From positions 372,001-436,000 of the forward strand of contig CANTUQ010000076.1 in assembly GCA_947683425.1 (NCBI GenBank): a DNA stretch of 64,000 nt. The letters run 5' to 3'. Both the position numbers and the translations under genes were made by a program. Origin of the DNA: Excoecaria cochinchinensis. Its lineage: Eukaryota; Streptophyta; Magnoliopsida; Malpighiales; Euphorbiaceae. Within the stretch, counting starts at the first letter, position 1, and each line of letters starts with the position of its first letter. Shown in pieces: positions 22,891-35,281 of this stretch. Under the pieces are notes generated by a model, which was given only the letters and a program-made list of their open reading frames with translations, was not told the origin of the DNA and searched no databases.

Positions 22891-24260
22891 CCAAAATTAG
22901 CAAAACAGAAGCAAATACTCAGGACTGCTTCACTACTCTTTTTTGTTCAGTCTAAATCGACATCTAAGAAACAGTTTTAGGCAAAACTCCCTTAACAATT
23001 GTTGTCCAGCATGTTAAGTTTCAATTGGAACAAGTTTCGGGTCTTTTGGACATCTAATTCAACAGATATGAATTAAAAAATATAGATTGTTCCAATGAAC
23101 CCGCCAAGGTAGAGACACGTCTATTTTTTTTCATTTTTAGGGGGTCTTAGAGTCATAATTCATTCATGGTCAACTCTGAGACTTTTATAGGTATGGAAGT
23201 CATGGTTCTATGGTGTAATAATAACTTAATTTGGAGTTCTAGAACTCCACTTATGACTAATTAATCACACGGAGGTCTGATACAATCTGAGCAAAGTTTT
23301 CCCCTACACCTAGGGTTCATACTTGATCACATACTATACTCATTTAACATCACTCACAATTTCTCAACTAATTCATTTACTCACACAATACAGAAAATCC
23401 ACAATTTATCCCAATTAGGGTTCAACTAGATAAATTTAATTCATATTTATCTCTATAACTCAATATGTTCATTTCTTCAATTCACTACATCTCATAACAT
23501 AATTTGCACATTTAAACAAACAATCTATCAATTAGCATACACAAATCATTTTGTTCCAAAACCTCAATTTCCTTAGCTCCACTTAAGCTCACATGGCACC
23601 TTGATCATCAATCCTTTTCTTTCCCTTTCCTTTCTCATAACCATCATTACATGCATAGTCAAATTCCAGAATTGGAAACAAGGGGATCAATTTCCATCTT
23701 ATCACAGAAATGAAGAAGGAGTAAAAGAGGATGAAGAACAACCCAAATAACACTTACCTTGACTAATCCATAACTCAGCTCACTACTCATCCTAACAGAA
23801 TTCCATCATTATAAATCAACCCAGCTGAAATCAAGGAGAGCAAGAGAGAGCAGCCGAACATCAAGCAAAACCAATGGAAGTCCTCTCTCGTCAAGACCTT
23901 ATATTGCATGAGCTAGCTAAGGTGTCAAAAGCAGAACAAGCCACGCAGAAATCCACTTTCAACATTTCCCTTATATGCATGTGTTGGTTAGGTTGGCAAA
24001 GCCAACTCATGCCACGTGAATCCCACCATCCATAAAACATGATCTACTTCATCTAATCCCCAATTATTTCTAATTAATCTTCACCTAGCATAATCATGCA
24101 CAACCATATTATGATCACTTAACCCCTTAATTTAAACAATTACGCCCTCGATTTAATTACACTTATGTCAAATTATTCAATACTCAAATCAAACTTACCT
24201 CCAATTACCCCCAATTGGGTCACAATACTACTAGGGTATAATTCGAGCTATTACATCTAC

Positions 24261-24575
24261 CTTATGACATGTGTCTCACAAACCCTTCCTAACTCCTTGC
24301 ATGCCGCCACTTGTCCAAAACCTAAATAAAAAATCCACTTAAATCTCGCTTAAGCTAGATTTCAACAAGAGTGTTCTGTCGCACTCGCCACACCTATCAC
24401 GCTCGTGACAGAACTCTAACTCACCGTCGGCACAAATTCTTGACTCAACCAACTTCCATAAAAATCCTCCATTAACTCCCAATACTCATTCCAATGTGTC
24501 CTCTCTTACTATAACATAACCATATACTCACCAAAACACCTCAAATCCCACTAGGGTGTAATCCGGGTGGTTACA
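24261..24575 (-). mobile_element. Element E 5' LTR, 5' segment
   Basis: The minus-strand start is TGTAACCACCCGGATTACA at 24575. The segment matches the E 3' LTR at 7745-8058. Flanking caatg (24576-24580) would be one copy of the target duplication; the other side is lost by truncation at 7393. It includes a gttctgtcac...gtgacagaac palindrome near 24372-24412. Confidence 0.87.
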
Positions 24576-24580
24576 CAATG

Positions 24581-25131
24581 TTATCATCCATTCAATTTAA
24601 AAAAAAAAAAAAGATGAGAAGATGAAGAAGAAGTCCACTAATTAACCACCTACCTTGCTTAAATGATCATACCACACTTCCAAACACCATGCAACTCACA
24701 AAATTCTCACATACACCAACTATTACCTCAAGATTATTCAATTAAGTGAAGGAATGGGGAAGAGAGTGGAAGTTCATCCGTGAAGAAGGAGATGAAATGC
24801 AAAAATTTCACTTTCTCTCTCTAAAGCCCTTTATATTGCATGGATTGAGTGGGTTAGCAAAACCACCAAGCCACATGTGGATTCCACCTTCCCAAACCTA
24901 CCATTTCTTCCTTAATCACCATTAATCCTTAATCCATTTAATTAGGCTAATTGATCCCACTTAATGTTTAATCATGCCCAAATGCTAATAAGCCACTTAA
25001 CTCCTTTTGTTTATTCAATTAAGTCCCTAACATTATTACATTTAAGTCCAATACTAACTAATATATTCCTCCCTCATCCCAATTACCCTAACTAAGCCAA
25101 ACACTACTAGGGTATATTTCAGGCCATTACA
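24581..25131 (-). mobile_element. LTR J, first 550 bp, interrupted by element E
   Basis: The minus strand starts TGTAATGGCCTGAAATATA, like LTR A. It has the TATA-like gcaatataaag near 24830 and a donor AAG/GTAGGT at 24653. It ends where E is inserted; the remainder should lie left of E but is not found, consistent with the break at 7393. Confidence 0.8.
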
Positions 25132-25523
25132 CATATCACCTAAGGGAAGTATCTATTGCCATTACATGAGCTTTAGTCAAGGCGAATGTATTTTAAGGCT
25201 ACCCAAGCATGATCCCTACCAACGGGTCTAGCTCTTCACCAGCATAGCGACCAATTAAGTCATCATTTGATATACCAATATGGTACGAGGCTTGGGTTGG
25301 TGATTTACCCTAACACTTTCCTACATTGAGTGAACATAGGATCATGCTTTAGGAATGCACCGGGGCTAAAGAGGGACCAATTAACATAGATCTAAGGCTC
25401 TAATGATGAAATGCAATGCAACTTCGAAAAGAAACAAAATTGTAAGTATAAAAATTCAATTTTATATTATTTAACCAAGGCACTTTAGGAGTGAAGTCTC
25501 TATGTCCTTAGCGAAGTTGCCAC
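25132..25523 (-). mobile_element. Tat-type element N: primer site and start of internal leader
   Basis: On the minus strand the LTR end CGTCACA (25524) is followed by gtggcaacttcgctaagga. I recall tggcgactctgctgggga as the common Tat/Ogre-type primer-site context; 13 of 18 positions agree and the differences are transitions. The following 370 bp is non-coding leader and is cut by LTR J at 25131. Confidence 0.55.
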
Positions 25524-26107
25524 TGTGACGTGCATAAAACCTTATAAATCTTTGGAGGCATGCTTGTAGGGTCCGAAAGAGGTTCATTAAACTCGTAAAG
25601 ATTGGTCAAACCTATGAGTTAATCTATTTTGGGCAATAGGAGGTGTTTTGGAGTTACCACCCAATAAAACATTGAGAAAGTTCATCTAGCATCGTTGAGC
25701 CTAAGATCATGTGTATGTGTTTATTTTGGGCAATAAGAAAGTATTTTGGAATCTCCTTACAACAAAACATTAGAAGGGCCATCTAACCTCATAAAGCCTA
25801 AGACTAGAGAGAGTTCGGGACCTCACCCTTACTTATAACTTGGTTAAAGTTATAAATGAGTTTTTAAATTAAATTTCCATTTCTTTTCGCACACGATTAT
25901 GCAATATATTTAAAATGCATGCAAGCATATAGTGAAAAGTAGTAAATAAAGCAATAAATAAATAAAATTAATGTACAATGAAAAGGGGCGGAATACAACC
26001 CCAATAAATAGAATGAAAATAAATTATGCATAAAATGGGGTATTTATTTGAGGTGGGAATGTTGGTTCTCGCATGCATATTTACAAAATTGAAGAATGGA
26101 AGAAAAC
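25524..26107 (-). mobile_element. Tat-type LTR N, 3' segment
   Basis: On the minus strand this continues from 35282 after the L insertion. It holds repeated blocks of the type cttaggctca...caatgtttta...gcccaaaata. The same blocks occur in LTR M at 30180-30380 and 34640-34800. L is flanked by aaaac (26103-26107, 35277-35281). Confidence 0.8.
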
Positions 26108-26617
26108 TGTGAGGCCCCAACTCGCGCCCTTGTAGCTTTGTGCATTTTGAGGTTTAAGAGTGGGCATAATTGCATGTTTTAAGAAGTTTAAAGGGTATAA
26201 TTGTCTGATAGCTTTTAATTAGTGTGGTTTGAGTAAGTTTTGAGAAGAAAAGAAAGACTAGAAGAGAGTTTTGTCAAATCCACCATAGATGATTGACAAT
26301 TGGCTAGTTGGGATGAAGTGAGAGAAGAGAGGATGAGGATGACTTTAGAATAGGAAACAGAATGTGAGGAAGAGCATAAAACTGCCCTCTTCCTCTTTCC
26401 TGTTCCTACAACCTTCTCCTCCCCCTCTTGCCCAAATTCATCCTCCAAGCTATTTAGATTTTTGGTCGGTTTGGCAAATTCTAGAGTTGATCAGGTAATT
26501 GTGTAGTCCTCTTCTTCCTCTTCTCTTTCTTCTCTTCTTCTCCTTGGTTTCTTTAGTGGTTGTGTGTTTGGATTTTGAGCAATTGGTGTTGTTGGTTTGT
26601 TTGCCCTAAAATTCTAG

Positions 26618-26690
26618 CTAGAGAAGCAAAAGGGAAAGAGAAGGTTGGTGGTAGTGCTACTAATTGAGCTTGAGGAGCATAGGAGCTAAG
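26618..26690 (+). other. Candidate LTR mini-exon, LTR L (73 nt)
   Basis: It follows acceptor aattctag and ends at AAG/GTTTGG. The shared phase reads R-E-A-K-G-K-E-K-V-G-G-S-A-T-N with a TGA stop at 26665. Confidence 0.57.
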
Positions 26691-26908
26691 GTTTGGAAAA
26701 TTTGTGTTTTGTTTAAGTTTGTGATTTTGAACGATAATGGGTAGTTTAATGAATTGATGTGTTTAAGATGTTTATATTATGAGGTTGAACTTGATTGAAT
26801 TAATTTTTGTGTGCTTGGGTTGTGTTGAGTAATTGTGGTTTGAATTGGGGGTATGAAATGGGAAGGAACAGCTGGGTTCCACCTAAAAATGTGGGTTTTT
26901 GTTGATCC

Positions 26909-27358
26909 ACACAGCGATTAGGAATTCCATACCGCTTTGTGATCACATTCTGGATGTGTATTTTTGTTTGTCTGTCGGGTCTCACAGCGGTCAGGATTAT
27001 CCTTACCACCGTGTGACATCCTACACGTTGGTTAGGGGTTTCCATACTACCATATAAATGCATTCTGTTTGGATTTGTGGGGTTTTGTACATGTTACACG
27101 GTGGTCAAGCTTCCCTAACCACCGTGTGGAATATTTTACACGGTGGTAGGGTTCTTCATACTGTCGTGTAATAGCATTCTATTTTTTGAAATTCTAATCT
27201 TGGCATGCTACATGGCGGTCGGGTTTTCCTAACCACCGTGTGGGATGTCTTACAAGGCAGTCAGGATTTTCCATGCTACCGTGTAAATGCTTTCTGTTTT
27301 GGAAAGATTCAGCTTTTGAATTTTACACGACGGGTAGGACTTCTATGACCGCCGTGTG
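26909..27358 (+). repeat. Palindrome array, LTR L
   Basis: About seven inverted repeats of the type cacggtggtc...ctaaccaccgtgtg occur with spacers containing cattctg. Arms differ from those of A and S but the spacer word is shared. Confidence 0.88.
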
Positions 27359-27549
27359 ATCCTTATTTTTCAGATTTTGAATTTTATTTCATTTACTTCT
27401 ATTAAATCAAGCATTGCCATTATTATGCAACAATTCAAATAATGTGTATTGATCGATGTTAAATTCTAATGTTTCACATGAGTTATGTTAAATTGTCATG
27501 TTATGAAAATGAGATTATTATTGTCTTTTTAGCCTACAATAGTCAAGTT

Positions 27550-27748
27550 GTGGATAGATAGGCATGCCTATAGGGTTATGTTTGCTATAGCCTATGCGTA
27601 TCTTGGACATCCTGATCAGGTCCCTATACGTCTAAATCCTTATGATTCCTATGATTTGGATCTTGTTTAATATCCCTATGCATTTATATGAAAAGAGATA
27701 TATGTCGGTTTGTACCTTCGGGTACCTATGCATTCGCCCATTATCCAC
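27550..27748 (+). other. Hairpin-cluster domain, LTR L
   Basis: Outer arms gtggata (27550) and tatccac (27742) pair. Inside are ggacatcctgatcaggtcc and gtaccttcgggtac (27712-27726), a cUUCGg tetraloop hairpin. Confidence 0.75.
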
Positions 27749-27962
27749 CTCATTGAGTTTGCAGGCATAACTAAGTGTATGTCTATGACATTAGAATATT
27801 GTGAATTATTAAAATGATATTACATGATTTACATGAAGTGAAGTTAATTATTGAAGAATACAAGTTATAGGTTAACCTTATGATGCTTTATTTATATATG
27901 TATGCCATATGAATGTGAATTGCATTAACGTCCACTTTGAGTGGTTGTTCATCTTTTTTTTC

Positions 27963-28008
27963 ACCACTAAGCCATTTGGCTTAGCACAGGTGTTTCACCC
28001 GTGCAGAT
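27963..28008 (+). other. Double hairpin, LTR L
   Basis: It reads actaagccatttggcttagc then gcacaggtgtttcacccgtg. The first stem AAGCC/GGCTT has two G:C pairs swapped relative to H AAGCG/CGCTT, a compensatory change. Confidence 0.82.
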
Positions 28009-28276
28009 GTGGGAGTGGTAGGAGATTTTGGGAGGATCGACGTGCAGCAGCCAAGGCCAATACAATAGGATGGGTGTAGACACGAGTCCTGAGATAGTCC
28101 AGATCAGAGTTACCCAATGAAAAAACTAACGTCGATTTTCGGATAAGGGACAAAAGTTGTGGATGTTCATCCTCTAGTTTTATAAGGATCAGAGGTTTTC
28201 TAGGTAAATGAGGGGATTTCGAAAAGTTAAAGAGAGTTCAACTTTGAGAATTGGCATTTGGTTCCACAGAAGGGCA

Positions 28277-28572
28277 GCCCGTCGCTCATACGAGATGCCC
28301 GTCTCTCATGTCGAGCGCCGGCTGTCGCTTAGGGAAGGGAGCCCGTCACTCGAATGAGAGACGCCCGTCACTCGGGAATGGAGCCACCGCTTGGCTGAGC
28401 GGTGCCTGTCGCTCATTTGAGCGGCACTCGTCACTTGCTTGAGCAATGCCCGCTCCTCATGGGAGACGGCCGTCTCTCATCTTCGTGCCACATGTAGGGC
28501 CAGTCAGCCAAATGACCGCTGGTGCCCCTTGTGACCGACGCCAGTCGGTAATCCACGAGCAGCCCGTCGGTC
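28277..28572 (+). repeat. GC-rich gcccgtcgctc repeat cluster, LTR M
   Basis: Short inverted words (cccgtcgctcat, gagcgacggg type) recur about ten times. Unlike the chromovirus arrays this one lies upstream of the TATA box, so it would be a promoter-side feature. LTR N has the matching cluster at about 36575-36800. Confidence 0.75.
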
Positions 28573-28792
28573 GGTGATCCGGTTGTTTAAACTGCCGGAT
28601 TCTCTGAATTTTGAAGGATTTTACAAAATATCTTTTAAATCTTTTTGAATTTCCCAAATCTTTTCAAATATTTTTTAAATATTAGATTTGCTTTTAGGAA
28701 TATTCTAAAAATCGTTCAGTTTTGATTTGATTTCAAAAAATCCTCTTCAAATTTAAATTTAAAATTTAAATTTTTATAAAATTTCTTCCTAA

Positions 28793-28806
28793 ATCTATAA
28801 ATAGGG
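28793..28806 (+). promoter_or_regulatory. TATA box of Tat-type LTR M
   Basis: The sequence ctataaataggg is a good plant TATA box. The N copy is its reverse complement at about 36387-36396. Confidence 0.65.
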
Positions 28807-30419
28807 GAAGGGAATTCAGTTTTACGGGTTGGAAAATTTGCTGAAAAATTCTTGACTAGAAAACTTTTTAGAAAACTAAAGATTAGCAATTTTTCACAGA
28901 AATTTCATATTTCGACTCCTACAAAAAGAATTTTCTTTCAAAATTCCTTTTTCTTTATTTTATTTTATTCGCGAATTATGCTAATTCGAGGAAATGAGAT
29001 CCATTTGTTTTCATCAATCTAGCTAATTCAGATATTCATCGCTGTCAAAATTCCAAAAAGAGAAAATAATTTCCTTCTCTTGGTTTATTTTTCAAAGTGA
29101 GATTTTTGCAACTAAAAATCTCTCCAGATCGCGTGATCACAATCTGATCCTTGTAGAACTCGAGGAGTCAGAATCTTGCAACGTTCACCTTCACGAGGTA
29201 AAAATCCGAGGGTAAACATTCTGGGTCTATTATTTTGAATTTAATTATTCTTAGCAATTTCTTGTATAAAAATCCATTTTTATTCAAATTAAAACAAAAA
29301 GAAAATTTCATTTTTTAGGTTTTTTTCGGGAACAGAGGCGACCGACGGGCATAAGGACCACTGACGGCCGTCGCTCAAGCGAGTGATGGGCCATCGAAGG
29401 TTGCCCTTACGCCCACCTATCGCGCCCAGGGACGCCCGTCGGTCACACTCTTTGGGCCGTCCCTGGGCCTCATTTCCCCATTTAACTCCTTTCCTTTTCT
29501 TCTTTTGTTTTTAATGGGTTTCTTATGCAATTTCTTCCATTTTCCCTCTTATCATTTAATTTCATATTTATTTTGGTTCCCTAATTTTACACTAACATGT
29601 CCTTTATATTTTTGTGGGCTTTTATTTTTGACTTGTTTGGTGGATTTGGAGCCATTTGATGTAAAAGCTACTGCAAAGGCCTAAGAGTCTTCTCCCGAGT
29701 TCATTTTCTAAACTTTATCCTTTTTCATTTTTAATTATATCATTATCGTGAATAACACTCTTTTTATATTATCTCGCTAATAAAAATGGTTAAATATTTT
29801 TATTAATTAAATTGGGGTTTTTGTAAAATGAGGACCAATGTCCAATTTTCCTAACAAATAAGAATTGACATCTCAAAATTATTTTGTAATAAATATGCAT
29901 GCGAGGACTAATGTCCTCACTCCTAACATATATCCCGATTTATGTATGAATCACTGGCAATTTACAATGGGGGTTGTATTCCGCCCCTAGTTTTGTTGTA
30001 ATCTATTTTTTTTACATTTTATTTTAATTATGCTTTATTTACTGCTTTCCCTGAATGGATGATTTGCCCTTTAATTTAATGCATTAAATTGAATGAGAAA
30101 TGAGATGAAACGATAAGTTCAAAACTTAATCATAAATTTAACCAAGGTATGAATAAATGGGAAGTCTCGAACCTTCTCTGGTCTTTGGGCTCAACGAGGC
30201 GAGAGGACCATCTCAATGTTCTGTTGGGATGGGGCCTCTAAGACACCTCTTTTACCCCGTAAAAGGCTCAAAATTGCACAGTCCTAGGTGCCACGATGCC
30301 AGAAGGCCCTCCTAATGTTCTATTAGGATGGAGGCCTCCAAGGCACCTCTTGTTTGCCCATGTGTGAGGCTAGAGGACCATCCTATCATTGGGGTGCAAT
30401 ACAAGAAAAATGCTCTTTA

Positions 30420-30830
30420 ACGAAGGGAAATCCGGTCATTAAAAGTCAAAATCCGGTCGTTAAAAATCTATAACGACCGGAAAATCCGGTCGGTAAAAGC
30501 CCCTTCGTTAAAGGTATAGACGACCGGATTTTGAATCCGGTCGTTGATGACTTTAACGACCGGAACATTTCCGGTCGTTGAATAATGATTTTTAGCGACC
30601 GGATTTTCCCTTCGCTACTTGTATTCACTTTCAACGAAGGGATTTCCGGTCGTTAAAGATACTTTTTAACGACCGCATTTTCCTTTCGCTAATTGTTTTC
30701 ACTTTCAACGAAAAGAATTCCGGTCGTTGAAAATACCTTTTAACGACCGGATTTTCCCTTCGCTGATTGTGTCTACTTTCAATAAATAGAATTTAGGTCG
30801 TTAAAGATACTGTTTAGCGACTAGATTTTC
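30420..30830. repeat. Subterminal repeats of CACTA V, left end
   Basis: Copies of aacgaccggattttcccttc and its inverse (ccggtcgttaaa) recur about a dozen times. Such repeats are transposase-binding sites in En/Spm-type elements by family analogy. Confidence 0.88.
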
Positions 30831-32599
30831 CTTTTGATTTATTATAATACACCAAACATAGATAACAGAATGGTACTTTAAAATATAAACCATTTTATAA
30901 TATTACATGTGCGGTACATATCATTGACATATATTTTATACAAAAATATAATAAATTCTTTTCATATATTGAAAAAGAAAAGGTACAAAGTATAATCATA
31001 TTTACAAAGTATAAAAACTATCAATGACAAGTTCAAGAAAATAACTCCTCTATATACTAATTTATATTCAAACGATTTTTGAGAAAAATGTGAAAAATAA
31101 ACTCCCTAACTTCGATGTCAAAAATTTTGAAGACCTGCAAAATGTATAACAAAAACTAAAATTAATATTCACGGGCATAAACAAAAATATCAATTAAAAC
31201 TAAAATTAGAACTAAAATTAGTTTTTGTTATACAACGCCATGTTAGAACTAAAATTAGTAATTAAAAACCAACGCCAAATCAAAACATAACTAAACCAGA
31301 CAAAATAACTCACTTTTTTCAGGCTAATTTCTTAGAGGATTGGGTGTCCATTTGAGAAGATATGGCAGCACCCTCAAGTAACCGCAGTACTACAGATCAA
31401 GTCTTAGGCCAGTCAAATTGTCAACCATAGGTATATTATTAACATTGTCATAGTTGAGAAGCTTCATATTGACAACAACAAGAAGCAAATGAGAACAGTG
31501 CAAACTAAATTACAGCTGTGCAAAGAAAAGGAATTTAAAAATGATAGCAAACCAAGCAGCATTTGTAGATTTCTTTGCCTTTCTAAATTGATTTGTTAAG
31601 GTATAGATTCCTAGATATGTTGGCTAATGATGGAGAAAGTACCTAAACTAAGGACTCTTCTAGGACTATTAACAGAGTAGTTATCTTCCATGCCTCGCTC
31701 TTTCAGAACATTTTGGGATTTTAGTGCTCTTGGAGAGTTTTACTAGAATACAAAAGGCCATAGGACGAAAAGAAAAAGCAAAACGAAAAAGTTATAGTTG
31801 TTTTAAATTCAAATCAGATAGCAGAAGATTACTTCAGTAAAATGCAATTGCAAATTGATAAAATCTAAACAGTTACATACCCAACTAAAGAAACACTCTT
31901 TTAAGTCAATAGTTCCAATACTATTAGTCAACATAAGGAAAGCAATACAGCCTTATTCAAGGTTATAAATTGCAATTGCATAATTGGTTAACTAGAAAAC
32001 CATGATTACCAAATTCAAATGATTCTTAACCATTCAACTACCACATCTGCAAAATTATGACAAAAGAAATATTGATCTTCTTGAGAAATAAACTAAAAAA
32101 AGAATATTAATCTAAGTGGTTTGAATTATTTTAAAATAAAAAGTGGCTTTAGGAAACTAATTAAAAGGTATTAATTAACAATTATAGAATATTTTGATTC
32201 ACTGGTTATTGTTTAAAGACCAAAAGAAGAAATTAAACAGCGACTAAAACTATTATATTTATTATTTATATGCTGAAGTGATTTTACAGGTAAATGTTTT
32301 TTCTATTTAAATACTGATCTCATAGAAAACCTTATATATAGCTGAGAATATATTTATTCCTTAAATATTCTTCGTGGAAATATTTTTATCCTGTATTATC
32401 CTACAGAGCCACTAAATGCAAAAAATAATGTTATTAGTCAATAAAAAGATAACTACTGCAATTGAAGCCACAATGGAAAATCTGATGCAGTTTGCCAGAG
32501 CTGTAGTAGTTCATTCAAAAGGCAATTAGTTTCATATTCTCCATTTAGATCAACTAAACCTAATTTTGATAAACTAAAACTAATTTTGAAATTTTATGC

Positions 32600-32697
32600 A
32601 CCTGAAATTTTATGCTCTTCAGAAAGAGGTGCAACCAGAGTAGCAGCAAAAAACTTTTGAGAGGCAGGAACTTGAGACTTAGTAGAAATAGCACCTG
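32600..32697 (-). pseudogene. Possible captured exon of unknown origin in CACTA V
   Basis: The minus strand has acceptor-like ctccag, an open frame beginning A-I-S-T-K-S-Q-V-P-A-S-Q and including T-L-V-A-P-L-S-E-E-H, then a donor-like TCAG/GTGCAT. It looks exon-like by composition. I do not recognise the protein. Confidence 0.35.
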
Positions 32698-33036
32698 GAG
32701 AATCTTAAAATTAAATAATAGGCCCTTCTGACTAAGAACCCACCAAACTTTGGTCTAAACCTCAATGAAAAACACACCAGCCAAATAAATTCCAGCTAAA
32801 AGCCTACATACTGTACATTCAACAGACCATTATCATTCAGCAGACCATTATCATTGGTCTAAATCTCTCTATTGATACTTGGAAGTTAATAAATTTCAAC
32901 TGATTTAATTCAAAAATGCTATTCTAACATTAATTTTATTTTTTTTATAAAAATCGAATTCGAAATATCACATAAATATCACCTAATCCAGTTTTTGCAC
33001 TGCAAATAATACACCCACATAAGAAATAAAACATCA

Positions 33037-34086
<1,050 letters not shown>

Positions 34087-34109
34087 AAGTGATTTACCTG
34101 TTGAGGTAA

Positions 34110-34447
34110 GACGACGGCAATTTTGGAGTGGCGACGCCCACGGTGAGGAATGAGTGGCGACCGAAGAGCCTGGAGTGATGAGCGGTGGCGAGATCAGCAG
34201 CAGCAGCGGGGGAGGTTAAAGCGAGAGGGAGGTAGATCAGATCCAACACGAGAGAGCGAGGGGGAGAAAGGCAACCGGCGAGGCTGGAGTGGCGAGCGAC
34301 GGCAGGAGCGGTAGTGGCAGTGGGGGAGGCTGGAGAGCGAAGGAGGCAGAACAGATCTGTTGCGAGAGAGAGGGGGAGGAAAGGAGAGGAAGAGATAGAT
34401 ATATTTTCGGAGGTAAATGGTTCAGAAGTCCCGCCTTTTGTCAAGGC
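34110..34447. other. GC-rich segment near the right end of CACTA V
   Basis: A gag/gcg-rich stretch has several overlapping open frames in both directions. It could be a captured first exon or promoter-proximal gene piece, but no protein is recognisable. Confidence 0.3.
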
Positions 34448-34610
34448 AATAACGACCGGATTTTGAGTTTTCTAACGAGGGGAATAAAACCACTCGTTAA
34501 ATAATAATAAAATTTAAATTTTAACGACCGAATAAAATTCCCTTCGTTATTTGTATTTTTTTACGACCGGATATTTATCCCTTCGCCAAATTTTGATCGT
34601 TAAAATTCAA
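34448..34610. repeat. Subterminal repeats of CACTA V, right end
   Basis: The same aacgaccgga / cccttcg words as at the left end occur here in inverse arrangement. Confidence 0.85.
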
Positions 34611-34623
34611 TTTTCTTGTAGTG

Positions 34624-34867
34624 GTGGAAGCCTCCAAGACGCCTCCAAGACACCTCCAGCTTGCCTATAATGGATATAACAGTGTTGTCTTAGGCTCACT
34701 GAGGCTAGACGACCTTTCCCAATGTTCTATTGGGTGGTGACTACAAGAAACCTCCTTGTTGCCCAAAATGGATGCACTTGTAATTTCTTACAATTTTTAA
34801 CGAACCTCCTCCCGAAGGCCCTAAAAGCGGGCGGTTCGGGGCGCTCCGGGGTTCAGCGCGCGTCATA
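34624..34867 (+). mobile_element. Solo Tat-type LTR M, 3' end
   Basis: The LTR resumes after V with the ggaagcctcc...ggctcactgag...tgcccaaaat blocks also seen at 30180-30380 and in N. It ends CGTCATA at 34867, matching CGTCACA of N, and is followed by target copy atggg (34868-34872). Confidence 0.85.
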
Positions 34868-34872
34868 ATGGG

Positions 34873-35276
34873 TTTTGTTACATGTTAAGTTTTATAATAT
34901 GTAATACTGGAATTATAATGATGTAATTTTGTAAGGCATCCAGTGATAGATTTGTAAGACTCAATTTGTATATATATATAAGAAAGGTTTTGTAATACAA
35001 CTCAGCAATGTAAATACTTTTGTTTATGAATGAATGAGTTTTGACAAATTTTTGTTTGGTTTAAGGTTTGGTTTTCCTCAGGATGAGATGTATGCGAAAG
35101 AAAGTTTTTGTTATCCCTGATTCTGTTATGTGTATATAAGTATGTATGGTAATGCATGTGTTATATTGAATGCATTCTACATGCTTGATTTCTGAGCGGT
35201 AGCAACCTTTGCCTATCGGGGCACTCACTTCTCTACGGAGGGTGAGCTTCCCTACGTGTAGGTAAGGAGTGTTACA
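34873..35276 (+). mobile_element. Solo LTR L, 3' end
   Basis: It resumes in the region downstream of the double hairpin and ends aggtaaggagtgttaca at 35276, like the end of LTR S (47095-47110). A terminal block with ggagggtgagc resembles an inverted repeat in the last 80 bp. Confidence 0.88.
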
Positions 35277-35281
35277 AAAAC

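Larger units (their letters stand above)
21786..24255 (-). mobile_element. Solo LTR D, 5' segment
   Basis: The minus-strand start is TGTAATAGCTCGAATTATA at 24255. It contains a TATA-like gcaatataagg near 23905, a splice donor AAG/GTAAGTG at 23757, a K-G-K-G-K mini-ORF region near 23570-23640, two palindrome units (22782-22890) and a hairpin domain (21938-22150). No internal region accompanies it, so D is a solo LTR split by C. Confidence 0.88.
26108..28075 (+). mobile_element. Solo LTR L, 5' segment
   Basis: It starts TGTGAGGCCCCAACTCGCG. It contains a splice donor CAG/GTAATT at 26495, a mini-exon (26618-26690), palindromes (26909-27358), a hairpin domain (27550-27748) and a double hairpin (27963-28008). 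M interrupts it at 28075, and it ends at 34873-35276. The duplication is aaaac. Confidence 0.9.
28076..30396 (+). mobile_element. Solo Tat-type LTR M, 5' segment
   Basis: It starts TGTAGACACGAG, preceded by target copy atggg (28071-28075). A GC-rich cluster of cccgtcgctc-type repeats lies at 28277-28572, upstream of a TATA box (ctataaatagg, 28795). A second cluster follows at 29330-29450. It is homologous to LTR N in opposite orientation. CACTA element V interrupts it and it ends at 34867. Confidence 0.87.
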
